Assembly: GCA_017526745.1 (NCBI GenBank)
Contig: JAFXQX010000005.1
Coordinates: forward strand, 1-34,180
Direction: 5' to 3'
Length of the DNA: 34,180 nucleotides
Origin: Lachnospiraceae bacterium
Lineage (GTDB): Bacteria > Bacillota > Clostridia > Lachnospirales > Lachnospiraceae
The translations under genes were made by a program, and so were the position numbers. Of the stretch, positions 24,641 through 33,724 are shown piece after piece. Below the pieces are notes generated by a model, which saw nothing but the letters and a program-made list of their open reading frames with translations, was not told where the DNA came from and ran no database searches. Numbering within the stretch: position 1 is the first letter of the stretch; every line of letters begins with the position of its first letter.

Positions 24641-25237
24641 ATGGATCTGTACAGCGGCTATATCGGCAGACTGATAGCGGAACTGGCCGTACTGCCGGGG
24701 ATAGGCAACAAATCGGCGCAAAGGCTTGCGTTTCATATTATCAATATGCCGAAGGATCAGGTGGAGAAGCTTGCCGACGCCATGACTTCGGCAAGAGAAC
24801 ATATCAGATACTGCAACACCTGCTATACGCTTACCGACAAAGAGACATGTCCCGTCTGTTCGGATCCTTCAAGAAACAAAAAACAGATAATGGTAGTCGA
24901 GAACACCAGGGACATGACGGCATATGAGAAGACCCATAAATACGACGGAGTCTATCATGTCCTGCACGGGGCCATCAATCCCGGCATGGGGATCGGACCG
25001 TCCGATATCAAGCTTGCGGAGCTTATTAAGCGTCTTCAGTCCGATGTGGACGAGGTCATAATCGCAACGAACTCGAGCATCGAGGGTGAGACGACCGCCA
25101 TGTATATAAGTAAGCTCATCAAGCCCACCGGCATAAAGGTGACCAGGATAGCAAGCGGTGTTCCGGTCGGAGGGGAACTTGAATACATTGATGAAGTAAC
25201 ACTGTCGCGCGCACTCGATGCGCGTGTTGAACTGTAA
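24641..25237 (+). CDS. recR: Recombination mediator protein RecR
   Basis: RecR works with RecO and RecF to load RecA at gaps. The 198-residue protein has the helix-hairpin-helix LPGIGNKSAQRLAFHI (18-33), the C4 zinc finger C58, C61, C70, C73, and a Toprim domain with VVENTRDM and later ATNSSIEGETTAMYI. The length is typical. Spacing from GGAAGGGAG to ATG 24641 is rather long, and an AAAAGGGG adjoins the start codon. Confidence 0.97.
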   Translation: MDLYSGYIGRLIAELAVLPGIGNKSAQRLAFHIINMPKDQVEKLADAMTSAREHIRYCNTCYTLTDKETCPVCSDPSRNKKQIMVVENTRDMTAYEKTHKYDGVYHVLHGAINPGMGIGPSDIKLAELIKRLQSDVDEVIIATNSSIEGETTAMYISKLIKPTGIKVTRIASGVPVGGELEYIDEVTLSRALDARVEL

Positions 25238-25256
25238 ATGGAATGTGCTGTACTAT
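25227..25256 (+). promoter_or_regulatory. Possible promoter of galM
   Basis: TTGAAC (25227-25232), an 18-base spacer and TACTAT (25251-25256) overlap the end of recR and lie 31 bases before the galM start. This would free galM from the recR transcript. Confidence 0.4.
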
Positions 25257-25287
25257 CAGAACAAACGGTTGATCAAGGAGGGAACTT

Positions 25288-26322
25288 ATGGCAGTAACTA
25301 TCACACAATTCGGAAGAACCAACCTCGGAAAAGACATCAAGCTTTACACGATGAAGAACAAAAACCAGATGGAGGCGGCCGTCACAAACATAGGCGCCTG
25401 TCTTGTTAAACTCATCGTTCCGAATGACAAAGGAGATTACAAGGACATAATCCTCGGCTATGACGGCGGAGAGGAGTACCTTGTGAACAGTTGCTTCTTC
25501 GGTGCAACTGTGGGAAGATGTGCAAACCGTACCGCAAAGGCAGCATTTACTATAGACGGTACCACATATAACCTTGCCGTAAACGATAACGACAATAATC
25601 TTCATTCAGATTTCTACAAGGGAATGCACAAGGTGCTGTGGGATGCAAAGACAAGCGATGATTCCGTGATCTTCTCTTATCATTCTCCTGACGGGGAAAA
25701 CGGATTTCCCGGAAATCTCGATATGAGTGTTACATATACCCTCACTGATGATAACGAGATAAGGATCGCATACGACGGAGTCAGCGACAAAAAGACGCTC
25801 ATCAATATGACGAATCATACATACTTTAATCTGTCGGGACATGATCACGACACGATCGAAGATACGCTTCTGTATATAAATGCTTCAAACTATACACCCG
25901 TTGTTGCGGGCGCGATACCGACCGGAGAGATCGCACCGGTCAAGGGCACTGTCATGGATTTTACGCAGGAGAAGCCTGTGGGACGTGATATAAGAGCTGA
26001 TTTTGAACAGCTTCTTCTGGTCAAGGGTTATGATCACAACTATGTTGTGGACGGATACAACGGAAGTTCCAAGCTGATAGCGGTTGCACGTGCGGACGGA
26101 AGAGTTATGGAAGTATACTCGGATCTGCCCGGAGTTCAGTTCTATGCAGGAAAATGTATATCACCCCAGGAAGGAAAAGACGGAGTGATATACAGGGAAC
26201 GTACGGGATTCTGTCTCGAGACCCAGTATTTCCCGAACAGTGCGAACGATCCCGCATTTGCGCACCCCATATTTGACAAAGGGCAGAAGTATAAGACCGA
26301 GACGATATACAGATTCTGCTAA
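25288..26322 (+). CDS. galM: Aldose 1-epimerase (mutarotase)
   Basis: GalM interconverts alpha and beta anomers of galactose, glucose, xylose and related sugars in the cytoplasm. The 344-residue protein has H106 in NNLHSD, the catalytic H177 in NMTNHTYFNLSGH, GYDHNYVV, LPGVQFYAGK and the catalytic E311 in GFCLETQYFPNS. AGGAGG precedes ATG 25288. The length is normal and no signal peptide is seen. It fits the sugar-using genes in the window. Confidence 0.95.
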   Translation: MAVTITQFGRTNLGKDIKLYTMKNKNQMEAAVTNIGACLVKLIVPNDKGDYKDIILGYDGGEEYLVNSCFFGATVGRCANRTAKAAFTIDGTTYNLAVNDNDNNLHSDFYKGMHKVLWDAKTSDDSVIFSYHSPDGENGFPGNLDMSVTYTLTDDNEIRIAYDGVSDKKTLINMTNHTYFNLSGHDHDTIEDTLLYINASNYTPVVAGAIPTGEIAPVKGTVMDFTQEKPVGRDIRADFEQLLLVKGYDHNYVVDGYNGSSKLIAVARADGRVMEVYSDLPGVQFYAGKCISPQEGKDGVIYRERTGFCLETQYFPNSANDPAFAHPIFDKGQKYKTETIYRFC

Positions 26323-26339
26323 AAATGATTGGATGATAT

Positions 26340-28165
26340 ATGACCAGAAAAGGTGACGGCGAAAACAAGACCGCAAAAGATAAAATGCATAAAGACCGCT
26401 TCAGGATAACGATAGTCGGAGTCCTGATATACTCGCTGGCACTCATTACCGTGATGGTACTGTCGTATACCGGTGTCAAAGCCATATTCGATAATCACGA
26501 CAAAAAGGTCGCAGCCGAACAGGAAGCCGCCAAAGCCGAGGAAAGCCCCGTACCCGAAGAGCCCGGGAACCGGGAGGAGGATGCATTACAGGAAGAGCCA
26601 GAAGAAGAGCCTGTTAAGGATCATGCCCTTGATGTGGATGAACTGATGGATCCTGAAACCGGAGTGGTCGATTATTCGGTGACCAGATTTACCCCCGGAA
26701 AGAGAAGTACGAAACTTCGGTGGAAAGATACGGTCTTTTCAAGGATCGAGAATGTAAGCGACGGGGCAAAGGCGCCCGTTAACACATTCGGGTTCAGAAG
26801 AGTCAGTGCAAAACTCCCGGACAATAACGAAGCCGAATACAAAGTGTATGTCAATCCCGACACGGATGCCGTTGAGAAGATCACTGAGACCGCACAAAAC
26901 GGAAACAGCGTGGAAGTATATGATTACTACTTCGACGACGGCAACATCAACTATGTCGACGGATACAGAACATATGTGGACAAGCCCGTGGACATCTCGT
27001 CGTCCGACATCGAGTCCAGGTACTATTTTGACAGGGACTGCCTGGTCCGTTACATATACTGCAGCGAAGGAAAGGCAACAGAATACAATATCGCCGATAT
27101 CGATACATACAGTAAAGGCACGGTGGACCAGTATGATTATCTTGAAAGCGAGATGATCAACCGTGCGTATACGGTTTATAATGTCGCACCTTCACTTAAG
27201 GAAACTGAGCTTTTATACGGATATGTGATGGATGAATTCTCCATGCCAATGGAGGATGCTGCGATCACGGTCAGAAGTGAAGAAGATGACAGGGTCATCG
27301 CAGAGACAACGACTGACGGAGACGGTTACTACAAGATCGCAGTCGACTGTACGATGATGAGACATATCGTATCACGGCAGAGAAGTACTCCCTTGTATCT
27401 GTTGATGTGTGCTCTGTCACTGCACGGTTCGGGTCCGGAAAGTATGCGGTTGAGCCCATCTATATGGGATATGAGAACAACACGACCCAGTATCCCGTTC
27501 AGTTTGCCGTAAGGGATGCCATCGATCCGAACAAACCCTTATCGGGTGCCGGAATAATGATCAGAAGAGGTCTGTCAAACCGCAATGGCGAGGTAATGCA
27601 GACAGGTCAGCTTGATGATAACGGAACCGGAACCGTGGCTCTTACTTCCGGATCATATACGGCCGAGATAACAAAAGGCGGTTACGAGACCCTGTTCATG
27701 TCCGTGATAATAAGGATGGATCATCAGTTCGCTATCGGTTTTGCAACGCCGGACGTAGGTGAGGATGAGTACAGGATCGTTGTGTCCTGGGAATCGGCAC
27801 CGCTCGATCTGGCGGTAAAGGCTATATCCTCGAACCGAAGCAGAGTTATAGGACCGACGGTTGACAGTCTCGGACTTACGAGTGCGGAACCTGTCACGAT
27901 AGACAGGGCCGGCACGGATGATTACAGGGTATATGTGACCGATTTCGGAAGTATCACGTCCGTGGATATGATGTCATATAAACTTACAAACTCAAATGCC
28001 TACGCAGACGTATACAACAGCGACGGCCTGATGGGATCGTTCCACGTTCCCGCCGCAAGCGCCGGAGTCATATGGGAAGCATTTGAGATACGCAACAAAA
28101 CACTGCTCCCGGTCAATTCGTATTACTATGCCGTCGAGGACGACGATATGTGGAAAACGAAGTGA
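26340..28165 (+). pseudogene. Membrane-anchored repeat-domain protein, split by a frameshift
   Basis: The first frame (26340-27512) encodes a basic N-terminus, one membrane helix (ITIVGVLIYSLALITVMVL) and an acidic linker, then a beta domain. A carboxypeptidase-regulatory-like domain, LYGYVMDEFSMPMEDAAITV, ends at DGYYKIAVDC. There the sense moves to another frame, which continues as YDDETYRITAEKYSLVSVDV and runs to the stop at 28165. One lost base near 27349-27351 explains the break. The second part has NKPLSGAGIMIRRGLSNRNG, another Cna-B/prealbumin-like strand set, and ends in WKTK. The intact protein would have about 608 residues, outside the cell. Decay or a sequencing error are both possible. 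Confidence 0.8.
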
Positions 28166-28170
28166 TTATC

Positions 28171-28179
28171 TGATATAAT
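28171..28179 (+). promoter_or_regulatory. Extended -10 promoter of the transketolase unit
   Basis: TGATATAAT gives an extended -10 (TG at 28171-28172, TATAAT at 28174-28179); no good -35 is visible. The start point would fall near 28186, after the GTG at 28181, which supports ATG 28223 as the transketolase start. Confidence 0.55.
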
Positions 28180-28222
28180 CGTGGCTGATGAGGTTTTGGA
28201 ATCTATCAGAAAGGACAAAGCT

Positions 28223-29059
28223 ATGAACAATTTGGAATTGCAAAAGACGGCCAATGAAGTTCGTAAGGGTATAGTTACGGCAGTTCATTCGGCCAAAGCC
28301 GGCCATCCCGGCGGATCACTGTCCTGTGCGGACATGATGACTTTTCTGTATTTTGAGGAAATGAACATCGATCCCAAGGATCCGAAGAAGGAGGACCGCG
28401 ACAGGTTCGTTCTTTCAAAAGGACACTGCGCACCCGCCCTTTATTCGACACTTGCCCAGAGAGGCTATTTCCCCGTCGAAGAACTGACTACTCTTCGTAA
28501 GCTCGGTTCACACCTTCAGGGGCATCCGTGCATGCAGCACACACCCGGTGTCGACATGTCAAGCGGATCTCTCGGCCAGGGAATATCAGTAGCTGTAGGA
28601 ATGGCTCTGTCGGCAAAGCTTTCAAATGATTCATATCGCACATACACACTTCTCGGCGACGGAGAGATCGCCGAAGGCCAGGTGTGGGAAGCGGCAATGT
28701 TCGCAGGCCACAAGAAACTGGACAACCTTGTTGTCATCGTTGACAATAACGGACTTCAGATCGACGGAAAGATCGAGGATGTCTGCAATCCCTATCCGAT
28801 CGACAAGAAGTTCGAAGCATTCAATTTCCATGTGATCAATATCGATGCACATGATTTTGACCAGATCAGGGCTGCCCTTAAAGAGGCAAGAGATACAAAA
28901 GGAATGCCTACGGCCATCATCATGAAATCCGTAAAGGGTAAGGGAGTATCATTCATGGAGAATCAGGCAGGATGGCACGGAAAGGCTCCCAATGACGAGC
29001 AGTATGAGATCGCCATGGAAGATCTGAAGAAAGTAGGTGAAGCATTATGTCAGAAGTAG
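28223..29059 (+). CDS. Transketolase, N-terminal (thiamine diphosphate-binding) subunit
   Basis: With the next gene it forms a split transketolase, which moves two-carbon units in the pentose phosphate pathway. The 278-residue product has HSAKAGHPGGSLSCAD, LSKGHCAPALY, GSLGQGISVAVGMA and the thiamine diphosphate motif GDGEIAEGQVWEA, with VDNNGLQIDG. I choose ATG 28223 because AAAGGA stands about 7 bases upstream; a GTG at 28181 would start before the transcript. It overlaps the second subunit gene by 13 bases. Confidence 0.95.
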   Translation: MNNLELQKTANEVRKGIVTAVHSAKAGHPGGSLSCADMMTFLYFEEMNIDPKDPKKEDRDRFVLSKGHCAPALYSTLAQRGYFPVEELTTLRKLGSHLQGHPCMQHTPGVDMSSGSLGQGISVAVGMALSAKLSNDSYRTYTLLGDGEIAEGQVWEAAMFAGHKKLDNLVVIVDNNGLQIDGKIEDVCNPYPIDKKFEAFNFHVINIDAHDFDQIRAALKEARDTKGMPTAIIMKSVKGKGVSFMENQAGWHGKAPNDEQYEIAMEDLKKVGEALCQK

Positions 29060-29988
29060 AAAAGATCGCTACTAGAGCCAGTTACGGAAACGCACTTGTT
29101 GAACTGGGAAATGAACATGATGACCTTGTTGTATTAACGGCTGACCTTGCGGCAGCTACCATGACCGGTGTTTTTGCCAAGGCTCATCCCGACAAGCACA
29201 TAAACTGCGGTATCGCGGAATCCAACATGACAGGCATAGCAGCAGGCCTTGCGGCAACGGGAAAGGTTCCTTTTGCAAGCTCGTTCGCAATGTTCTCCGC
29301 AGGCAGGGCATTTGAACAGGTACGTAATTCGATCGGATATCCTCATCTTAATGTTAAGATCGGCGCAACACATGCCGGAGTTTCGGTCGGAGAGGACGGA
29401 GCATCCCATCAGTGTAACGAGGATATAGCTCTTATGCGCACGATCCCCGGCATGGTGATCATCAATCCCGCCGATGATGTGGAAGCAAAAGCGGCCGTTA
29501 AAGCGGCATATGAATATAAAGGACCCGTATATCTGCGTTTCGGACGTGCGGCTGTTCCGGTATTCAACGATGAAAAGACATATAAATTTGAGATGGGCAA
29601 GGGCATCGTCCTTCGCGAAGGAACCGATGTTTCGATCATCGCAACGGGCATTACCGTTCCCGCTTCCATGGAGGCGGCAGATATGCTCGCAAAGGACGGT
29701 ATAAATGCGGAAGTGATCAATATCCATACGATCAAGCCTCTTGACGAAGAACTCATACTTGCAACGGCCAGGAAGACCGGCAAAGTTGTCACGGCCGAGG
29801 AACACTCCGTGATCGGCGGACTCGGAAGTGCGGTATGTGATGTCCTTTCGGAAAAGCATCCCACGCCCGTGTTCAAGATCGGTATGCAGGATGTGTTCGG
29901 CGAAAGCGGCTCGGCTGCACAGCTTCTGCACAAATATCTGCTTGATGCCGAAGGAATATACGAACAGGTTAAGAAATTCGTTAAATGA
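29047..29988 (+). CDS. Transketolase, C-terminal (pyrimidine-binding) subunit
   Basis: The 313-residue product supplies the Pyr and C-terminal domains of the split enzyme. It has GIAESNMTGIAAGLA with the conserved Glu for thiamine activation, PFASSFAMFSAGRAFEQVRN, THAGVSVGEDGASHQ, and HTIKPLDEELI with EEHSVIGGLGSAV near the end. AGGTGA stands 6 bases before ATG 29047 inside the first gene. The stop overlaps the next start by 4 bases (ATGA), so all three should be co-translated. Confidence 0.96.
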   Translation: MSEVEKIATRASYGNALVELGNEHDDLVVLTADLAAATMTGVFAKAHPDKHINCGIAESNMTGIAAGLAATGKVPFASSFAMFSAGRAFEQVRNSIGYPHLNVKIGATHAGVSVGEDGASHQCNEDIALMRTIPGMVIINPADDVEAKAAVKAAYEYKGPVYLRFGRAAVPVFNDEKTYKFEMGKGIVLREGTDVSIIATGITVPASMEAADMLAKDGINAEVINIHTIKPLDEELILATARKTGKVVTAEEHSVIGGLGSAVCDVLSEKHPTPVFKIGMQDVFGESGSAAQLLHKYLLDAEGIYEQVKKFVK

Positions 29989-31727
29989 AAGAGCTTATCT
30001 TTCTCGAACCCGTAGTCAAAAAACTGATATGGGGAAAAGAATATTGGACTGTGAGCGCTCATGAGAGCGGAGACTGTCTTGTGAAAGGTGGATCCTATGA
30101 CGGGATGCACCTTTCCGAAGTTTGGAGCAAACACAAAGAAGTGTTCGGCGTCGAATCGGACGGTGAGTTCCCTTACATCGTCAAAGTCATTGATGCCAGG
30201 GATTCTCTGAGCATCCAGGTTCACCCCGATAATGAATATGCCGTAAAAAACAAGGACGGTCAGGCCGGCAAAACCGAATGCTGGTATGTGATGGACTGCG
30301 ACAGGGATGGCTCCATCATAATCGGTCACAACGCAAAAAGCCGCGAAGAAGCCCAGCAGATGATAGATGAAAACCGCTGGGATGATTTTCTCAGGGAGAT
30401 CCCGGTAAAACGCGGCGATTTCTTCCAGATCACGCCGGGCACGGTACATGCGATCAAACAGAATACGATGATAATGGAGATACAGCAGAGCTCCGATGTC
30501 ACGTACAGGCTGTATGATTACGGAAGACTCAGGAACGGAAGCCCGCGCACACTGCATGTTGACAAGAGCCTTGATGTCATGATGATCCCTCATAAGGATG
30601 CTCTGTGTTATACGAACGGTGTGCCCGGAAAACTTGTCTCGTGCAGATATTATGATGTGGACCGGTATGACATCTCAGGAGTCCGTGATTTTGAAAAGAG
30701 CGAAACGTTTATGATCATCTCCGTTCTTGACGGCGAGGGAGGAATAGACGGCAGAAAGATAAAAGCAGGTGAATCGTTCATAGTATCCGGCGGATACGGT
30801 GATTTTTCGATATTCGGAAGACTGTCGATAATGGTGACAAGGATACCGAAACTGTACGGAGGACTGGAGATCGGTGGATCGAAAATGGTCTGTGCCACGG
30901 GATACGCCGACGGAACGATAAGCGACAGGCAATCATTTGAGACAACCGTTCCTGCCAAGTCAATACCACTGATCATAGATTATTTTAAGAACAAGGAAAT
31001 ATGTGCCCTCGGGATAGGATCATTCGGACCCGTGGATGTGAACCCGGATTCACCTACATACGGAACGATCCTTGATTCACCCAAGATCCCGTGGCAGCAT
31101 TATCCGCTCAAGAAGGTCCTGGAGGAAGCGCTTAATGTACCGATCATGGTCGATTCGCGTGTTAACGGAGCATGCCTCGGCGAGATGACATTCGGATGTG
31201 CCGAGGGAATGGATAATGTCGGATACGTTACGATCGGATCCGGTATCGGTGCCGGAATGGCTGTTAACGGACGGCTCGTGCATGGCATGGGACATCCGGA
31301 GTTCGGACATATCCTTGTATCGAGACTACCCGGAGATGACTATAAGGGAAGCTGCCCCTTCCATCCGAACTGTTTTGAGAGCCTTGCATCGGGCCCGGCT
31401 ATAGAAGAACGCTGGGGCAGTAAGGCGGAATCTCTTGCCGACAGACCCGAAGTATGGGAGATGGAAGCGGACTATATCGCACAGGGGCTGATGGCCATGG
31501 TACTTACGATCTCACCGCGAAAGATCATACTCGGAGGCGGGGTCATGGCACAGCTGCAGTTGTTCCCCATAATCAGAAGGAAACTTTGCGAAAAGCTTGC
31601 TGGTTATATTCACGCCAAAGAGCTTGACGATATAGATGAATATGTTGTCCCTGCATCATTATCGGATGACCAGGGTATCATGGGAGCCATACAGTTAGGG
31701 GTTTTAGCAGAGATTGGCCGAGATTAA
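29985..31727 (+). CDS. manA: Fusion of mannose-6-phosphate isomerase (type I) and ROK fructokinase-like domain
   Basis: The 580-residue chain joins two enzymes. Residues 1 to about 288 are a type I phosphomannose isomerase with zinc ligands H80 in IQVHPDNEYA, E98 in KTECWYV and H155 in GTVHAIKQN, which converts mannose 6-phosphate and fructose 6-phosphate. From residue 290, LYGGLEIGGSKMVCATG starts a ROK domain of the ScrK type: GSFGPVDVNP, GYVTIGSGIGAGMAVNG and a zinc site with H442, C457, H460 and C463. The usual catalytic Asp (DVNGAALGE in ScrK) appears as Arg392 in SRVNGACLGE. Kinase activity is therefore doubtful. It overlaps the transketolase gene by 4 bases and the next gene by 14. Confidence 0.9.
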   Translation: MKELIFLEPVVKKLIWGKEYWTVSAHESGDCLVKGGSYDGMHLSEVWSKHKEVFGVESDGEFPYIVKVIDARDSLSIQVHPDNEYAVKNKDGQAGKTECWYVMDCDRDGSIIIGHNAKSREEAQQMIDENRWDDFLREIPVKRGDFFQITPGTVHAIKQNTMIMEIQQSSDVTYRLYDYGRLRNGSPRTLHVDKSLDVMMIPHKDALCYTNGVPGKLVSCRYYDVDRYDISGVRDFEKSETFMIISVLDGEGGIDGRKIKAGESFIVSGGYGDFSIFGRLSIMVTRIPKLYGGLEIGGSKMVCATGYADGTISDRQSFETTVPAKSIPLIIDYFKNKEICALGIGSFGPVDVNPDSPTYGTILDSPKIPWQHYPLKKVLEEALNVPIMVDSRVNGACLGEMTFGCAEGMDNVGYVTIGSGIGAGMAVNGRLVHGMGHPEFGHILVSRLPGDDYKGSCPFHPNCFESLASGPAIEERWGSKAESLADRPEVWEMEADYIAQGLMAMVLTISPRKIILGGGVMAQLQLFPIIRRKLCEKLAGYIHAKELDDIDEYVVPASLSDDQGIMGAIQLGVLAEIGRD

Positions 31728-32904
31728 CGAATCTTTAAAGGAAAAATACGAGGCTACTCAGAAGGATTTTGAGCAGAAGATCCGCCGTCACAGAAGAGCG
31801 ATCCTGTACCGTGCGGTCATCGGCGTTGCCATAGTCGCTGCGCTTATAGCAAGTGCTTATTACAATTATCAGAAGATGGTATACAGCGATTATGACGTGC
31901 TTAGCTTAGTAACATATCCGGAAGCATCAAACGCAAGATATATCAAGTTCGGACAGAATGTCCTTCGTTACAGTCAGGACGGAGCATCGGCATTTAACAT
32001 TGCCGATGACATGCTGTGGAATGAGACTTTTGAGATGCAAAACCCTCTGGTGGATTCATGCGGCGACTATGTGGCCCTGGGCGATTACATGGGTACCACC
32101 ATATATGTGTATAATTCCCTAGGGCTTCAGGGAACGATAGATACTTCAACTCCCTTGAAGAGATTCTGCGTATCGGGAAACGGGAACGTTGCGGTCGTCC
32201 TTGAGGATGACGAGGTCACGTGGATCAAGCTGTTTGACGTAAACGGAACGAACATCGCAAGTGACAGGACCACGATGAGCAAGAGCGGTTATCCGGTATG
32301 CGTGGATATTTCGGAGGACGGCATACTTATGGCCGTATCGTACCTGTTTGTTGACAGCGGCGTTCTGTCCAGTTCCGTTGCCTACTACAATTTCGGTGCG
32401 GTAGGCCAGAACGAGGTTGATAACCTTGTGAGCGGTTACAACTCATCGGGTACGGTTGTATCTCTTGTGAACTTTATCAATGCGGATACGAGCATAGCTG
32501 TAGGAGATAACCGGTTTTCCATATATAAAGGTTCCGAGAAACCGGAGAGCATATTCGAAAAAGAGCTGGACAAAGAGGTCCTAAGCGTATTCTACAATGA
32601 GAACAAGATAGCTCTCGTATATGAGGACGAAGACGGAGCGAACAAATTCATTGCCGAGGTTTATGATGACAAGGGGAACATCGTGACCACGCAGGGATTT
32701 GACATGGACTACAGCAACATTTCGCTGTACAAGGATCTTCTGGTCATATATAACAGTGAGGCCTGCCAGATCTATAACACGTCGGGGCTTCTCAAATATG
32801 ACGGAAAATTTGCCAAATCGGCCGTCATAGTCATTCCGGAGGCGGCGGGATCGAGATTTCTTGTCGTATACGGAGACGGCATGGAGGAGATAAAACTGAA
32901 ATAA
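31714..32904 (+). CDS. DUF5711 family membrane-anchored protein
   Basis: The 396-residue protein has a basic, helical cytoplasmic N-terminus (MAEINESLKEKYEATQKDFE), one membrane helix (about residues 29-50) and a long extracytoplasmic beta-rich region that resembles a WD40- or PQQ-like propeller, as in DUF5711 proteins. The start is TTG 31714, inside the end of the fusion gene, with an AGGGG about 12 bases upstream. The CvpA gene follows after 1 base, so the two are co-translated. Function is unknown. Confidence 0.8.
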   Translation: MAEINESLKEKYEATQKDFEQKIRRHRRAILYRAVIGVAIVAALIASAYYNYQKMVYSDYDVLSLVTYPEASNARYIKFGQNVLRYSQDGASAFNIADDMLWNETFEMQNPLVDSCGDYVALGDYMGTTIYVYNSLGLQGTIDTSTPLKRFCVSGNGNVAVVLEDDEVTWIKLFDVNGTNIASDRTTMSKSGYPVCVDISEDGILMAVSYLFVDSGVLSSSVAYYNFGAVGQNEVDNLVSGYNSSGTVVSLVNFINADTSIAVGDNRFSIYKGSEKPESIFEKELDKEVLSVFYNENKIALVYEDEDGANKFIAEVYDDKGNIVTTQGFDMDYSNISLYKDLLVIYNSEACQIYNTSGLLKYDGKFAKSAVIVIPEAAGSRFLVVYGDGMEEIKLK

Positions 32905-32905
32905 A

Positions 32906-33604
32906 ATGAGCAATTACTATCTTCTGATCGCTGTGATCATTGTACTTGCATTAGGGGCCGTAAAGGGATACAGGAAGGGATTTTTGAGACTTGCAGTCTG
33001 GTTTGCCGGTCTTATTGCAGTGCTCTTTATCGTGACCAGGATATCACCTTATGTCAGCAGCTTTCTGATAAACAACACTTCGCTGTACACAAATCTCAGG
33101 GAAAAGATCGTTACCGCATATGAGAACAGGGACTCGGATGATACCGCAACAGCTGTCCTTACTGAACCGGACCGCGAAAACGATATGATCGATTCATTCG
33201 GATTTCCGGACCTGATAACAAATTCACTCAAAACAAACAACACGAGCGAAATATACGAAAAACTTGCCGTTTCGCTGTTCCGTGACTATATCGCAGGATA
33301 TCTGTCCGCCCTGTCGATAAGGGCAGGCACGTTTGTCGGTCTGTTCCTGATCCTTGCCGTGACAGAACTCATAGTGATAACGGCGATCAAGGTACTGGAA
33401 AAGATCCCGGTCCTGCGCACTTTCAACAGGCTGCTGGGCATGGCTACGGGGATCACGCTCTCGCTTGTATTTGTCTGGATATTCTTCCTTGCGGTCATGA
33501 TGTTCTTTGGCCATTCCTTCGGAACATGGGTGTTTGCGCAGGTCAGATCCAGCGTACTGCTCACATATCTCTTCAATAATAATATACTCTTCGAGCTTCT
33601 GTAG
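32906..33604 (+). CDS. CvpA family membrane protein
   Basis: The 232-residue protein has four likely membrane segments: two in the first 50 residues (YYLLIAVIIVLALGAVKGYRKG, LAVWFAGLIAVLFIV), and two after a central loop (VGLFLILAVTELIVI, TLSLVFVWIFFLAVMMFF). GAVKGYRKGFLRLA is the usual CvpA start. Such proteins were first linked to colicin V production and are found in many bacteria with an unclear envelope role. Its stop at 33604 ends the operon; 120 bases separate it from the next gene. Confidence 0.88.
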   Translation: MSNYYLLIAVIIVLALGAVKGYRKGFLRLAVWFAGLIAVLFIVTRISPYVSSFLINNTSLYTNLREKIVTAYENRDSDDTATAVLTEPDRENDMIDSFGFPDLITNSLKTNNTSEIYEKLAVSLFRDYIAGYLSALSIRAGTFVGLFLILAVTELIVITAIKVLEKIPVLRTFNRLLGMATGITLSLVFVWIFFLAVMMFFGHSFGTWVFAQVRSSVLLTYLFNNNILFELL

Positions 33605-33682
33605 ATTTTTATATTTTCTGAGTAGGATTTTTTATTCTATGTCAAAATCATTTGAGATAAATTGTATTCATCCGGTTTGGAT

Positions 33683-33697
33683 CCCTGGCAGTCAGGG
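33683..33697 (+). promoter_or_regulatory. Small hairpin in the leader of the sugar-binding lipoprotein gene
   Basis: CCCTG (33683-33687) and CAGGG (33693-33697) form a 5-bp stem with a 5-base loop, extendable by a G-U and an A-T pair. It lies 20 bases before AGGAGG. No clear promoter or cre site was identified in 33605-33682. Confidence 0.3.
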
Positions 33698-33724
33698 GTT
33701 CACTAAATTTTAAGGAGGATGAAT

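Noticed and set aside
29409-30593. 394-codon open frame on the minus strand
   Set aside because: It is antisense to the transketolase C-subunit and the isomerase fusion, both certain genes. Its Ser/Ile-rich product is typical of a shadow frame.
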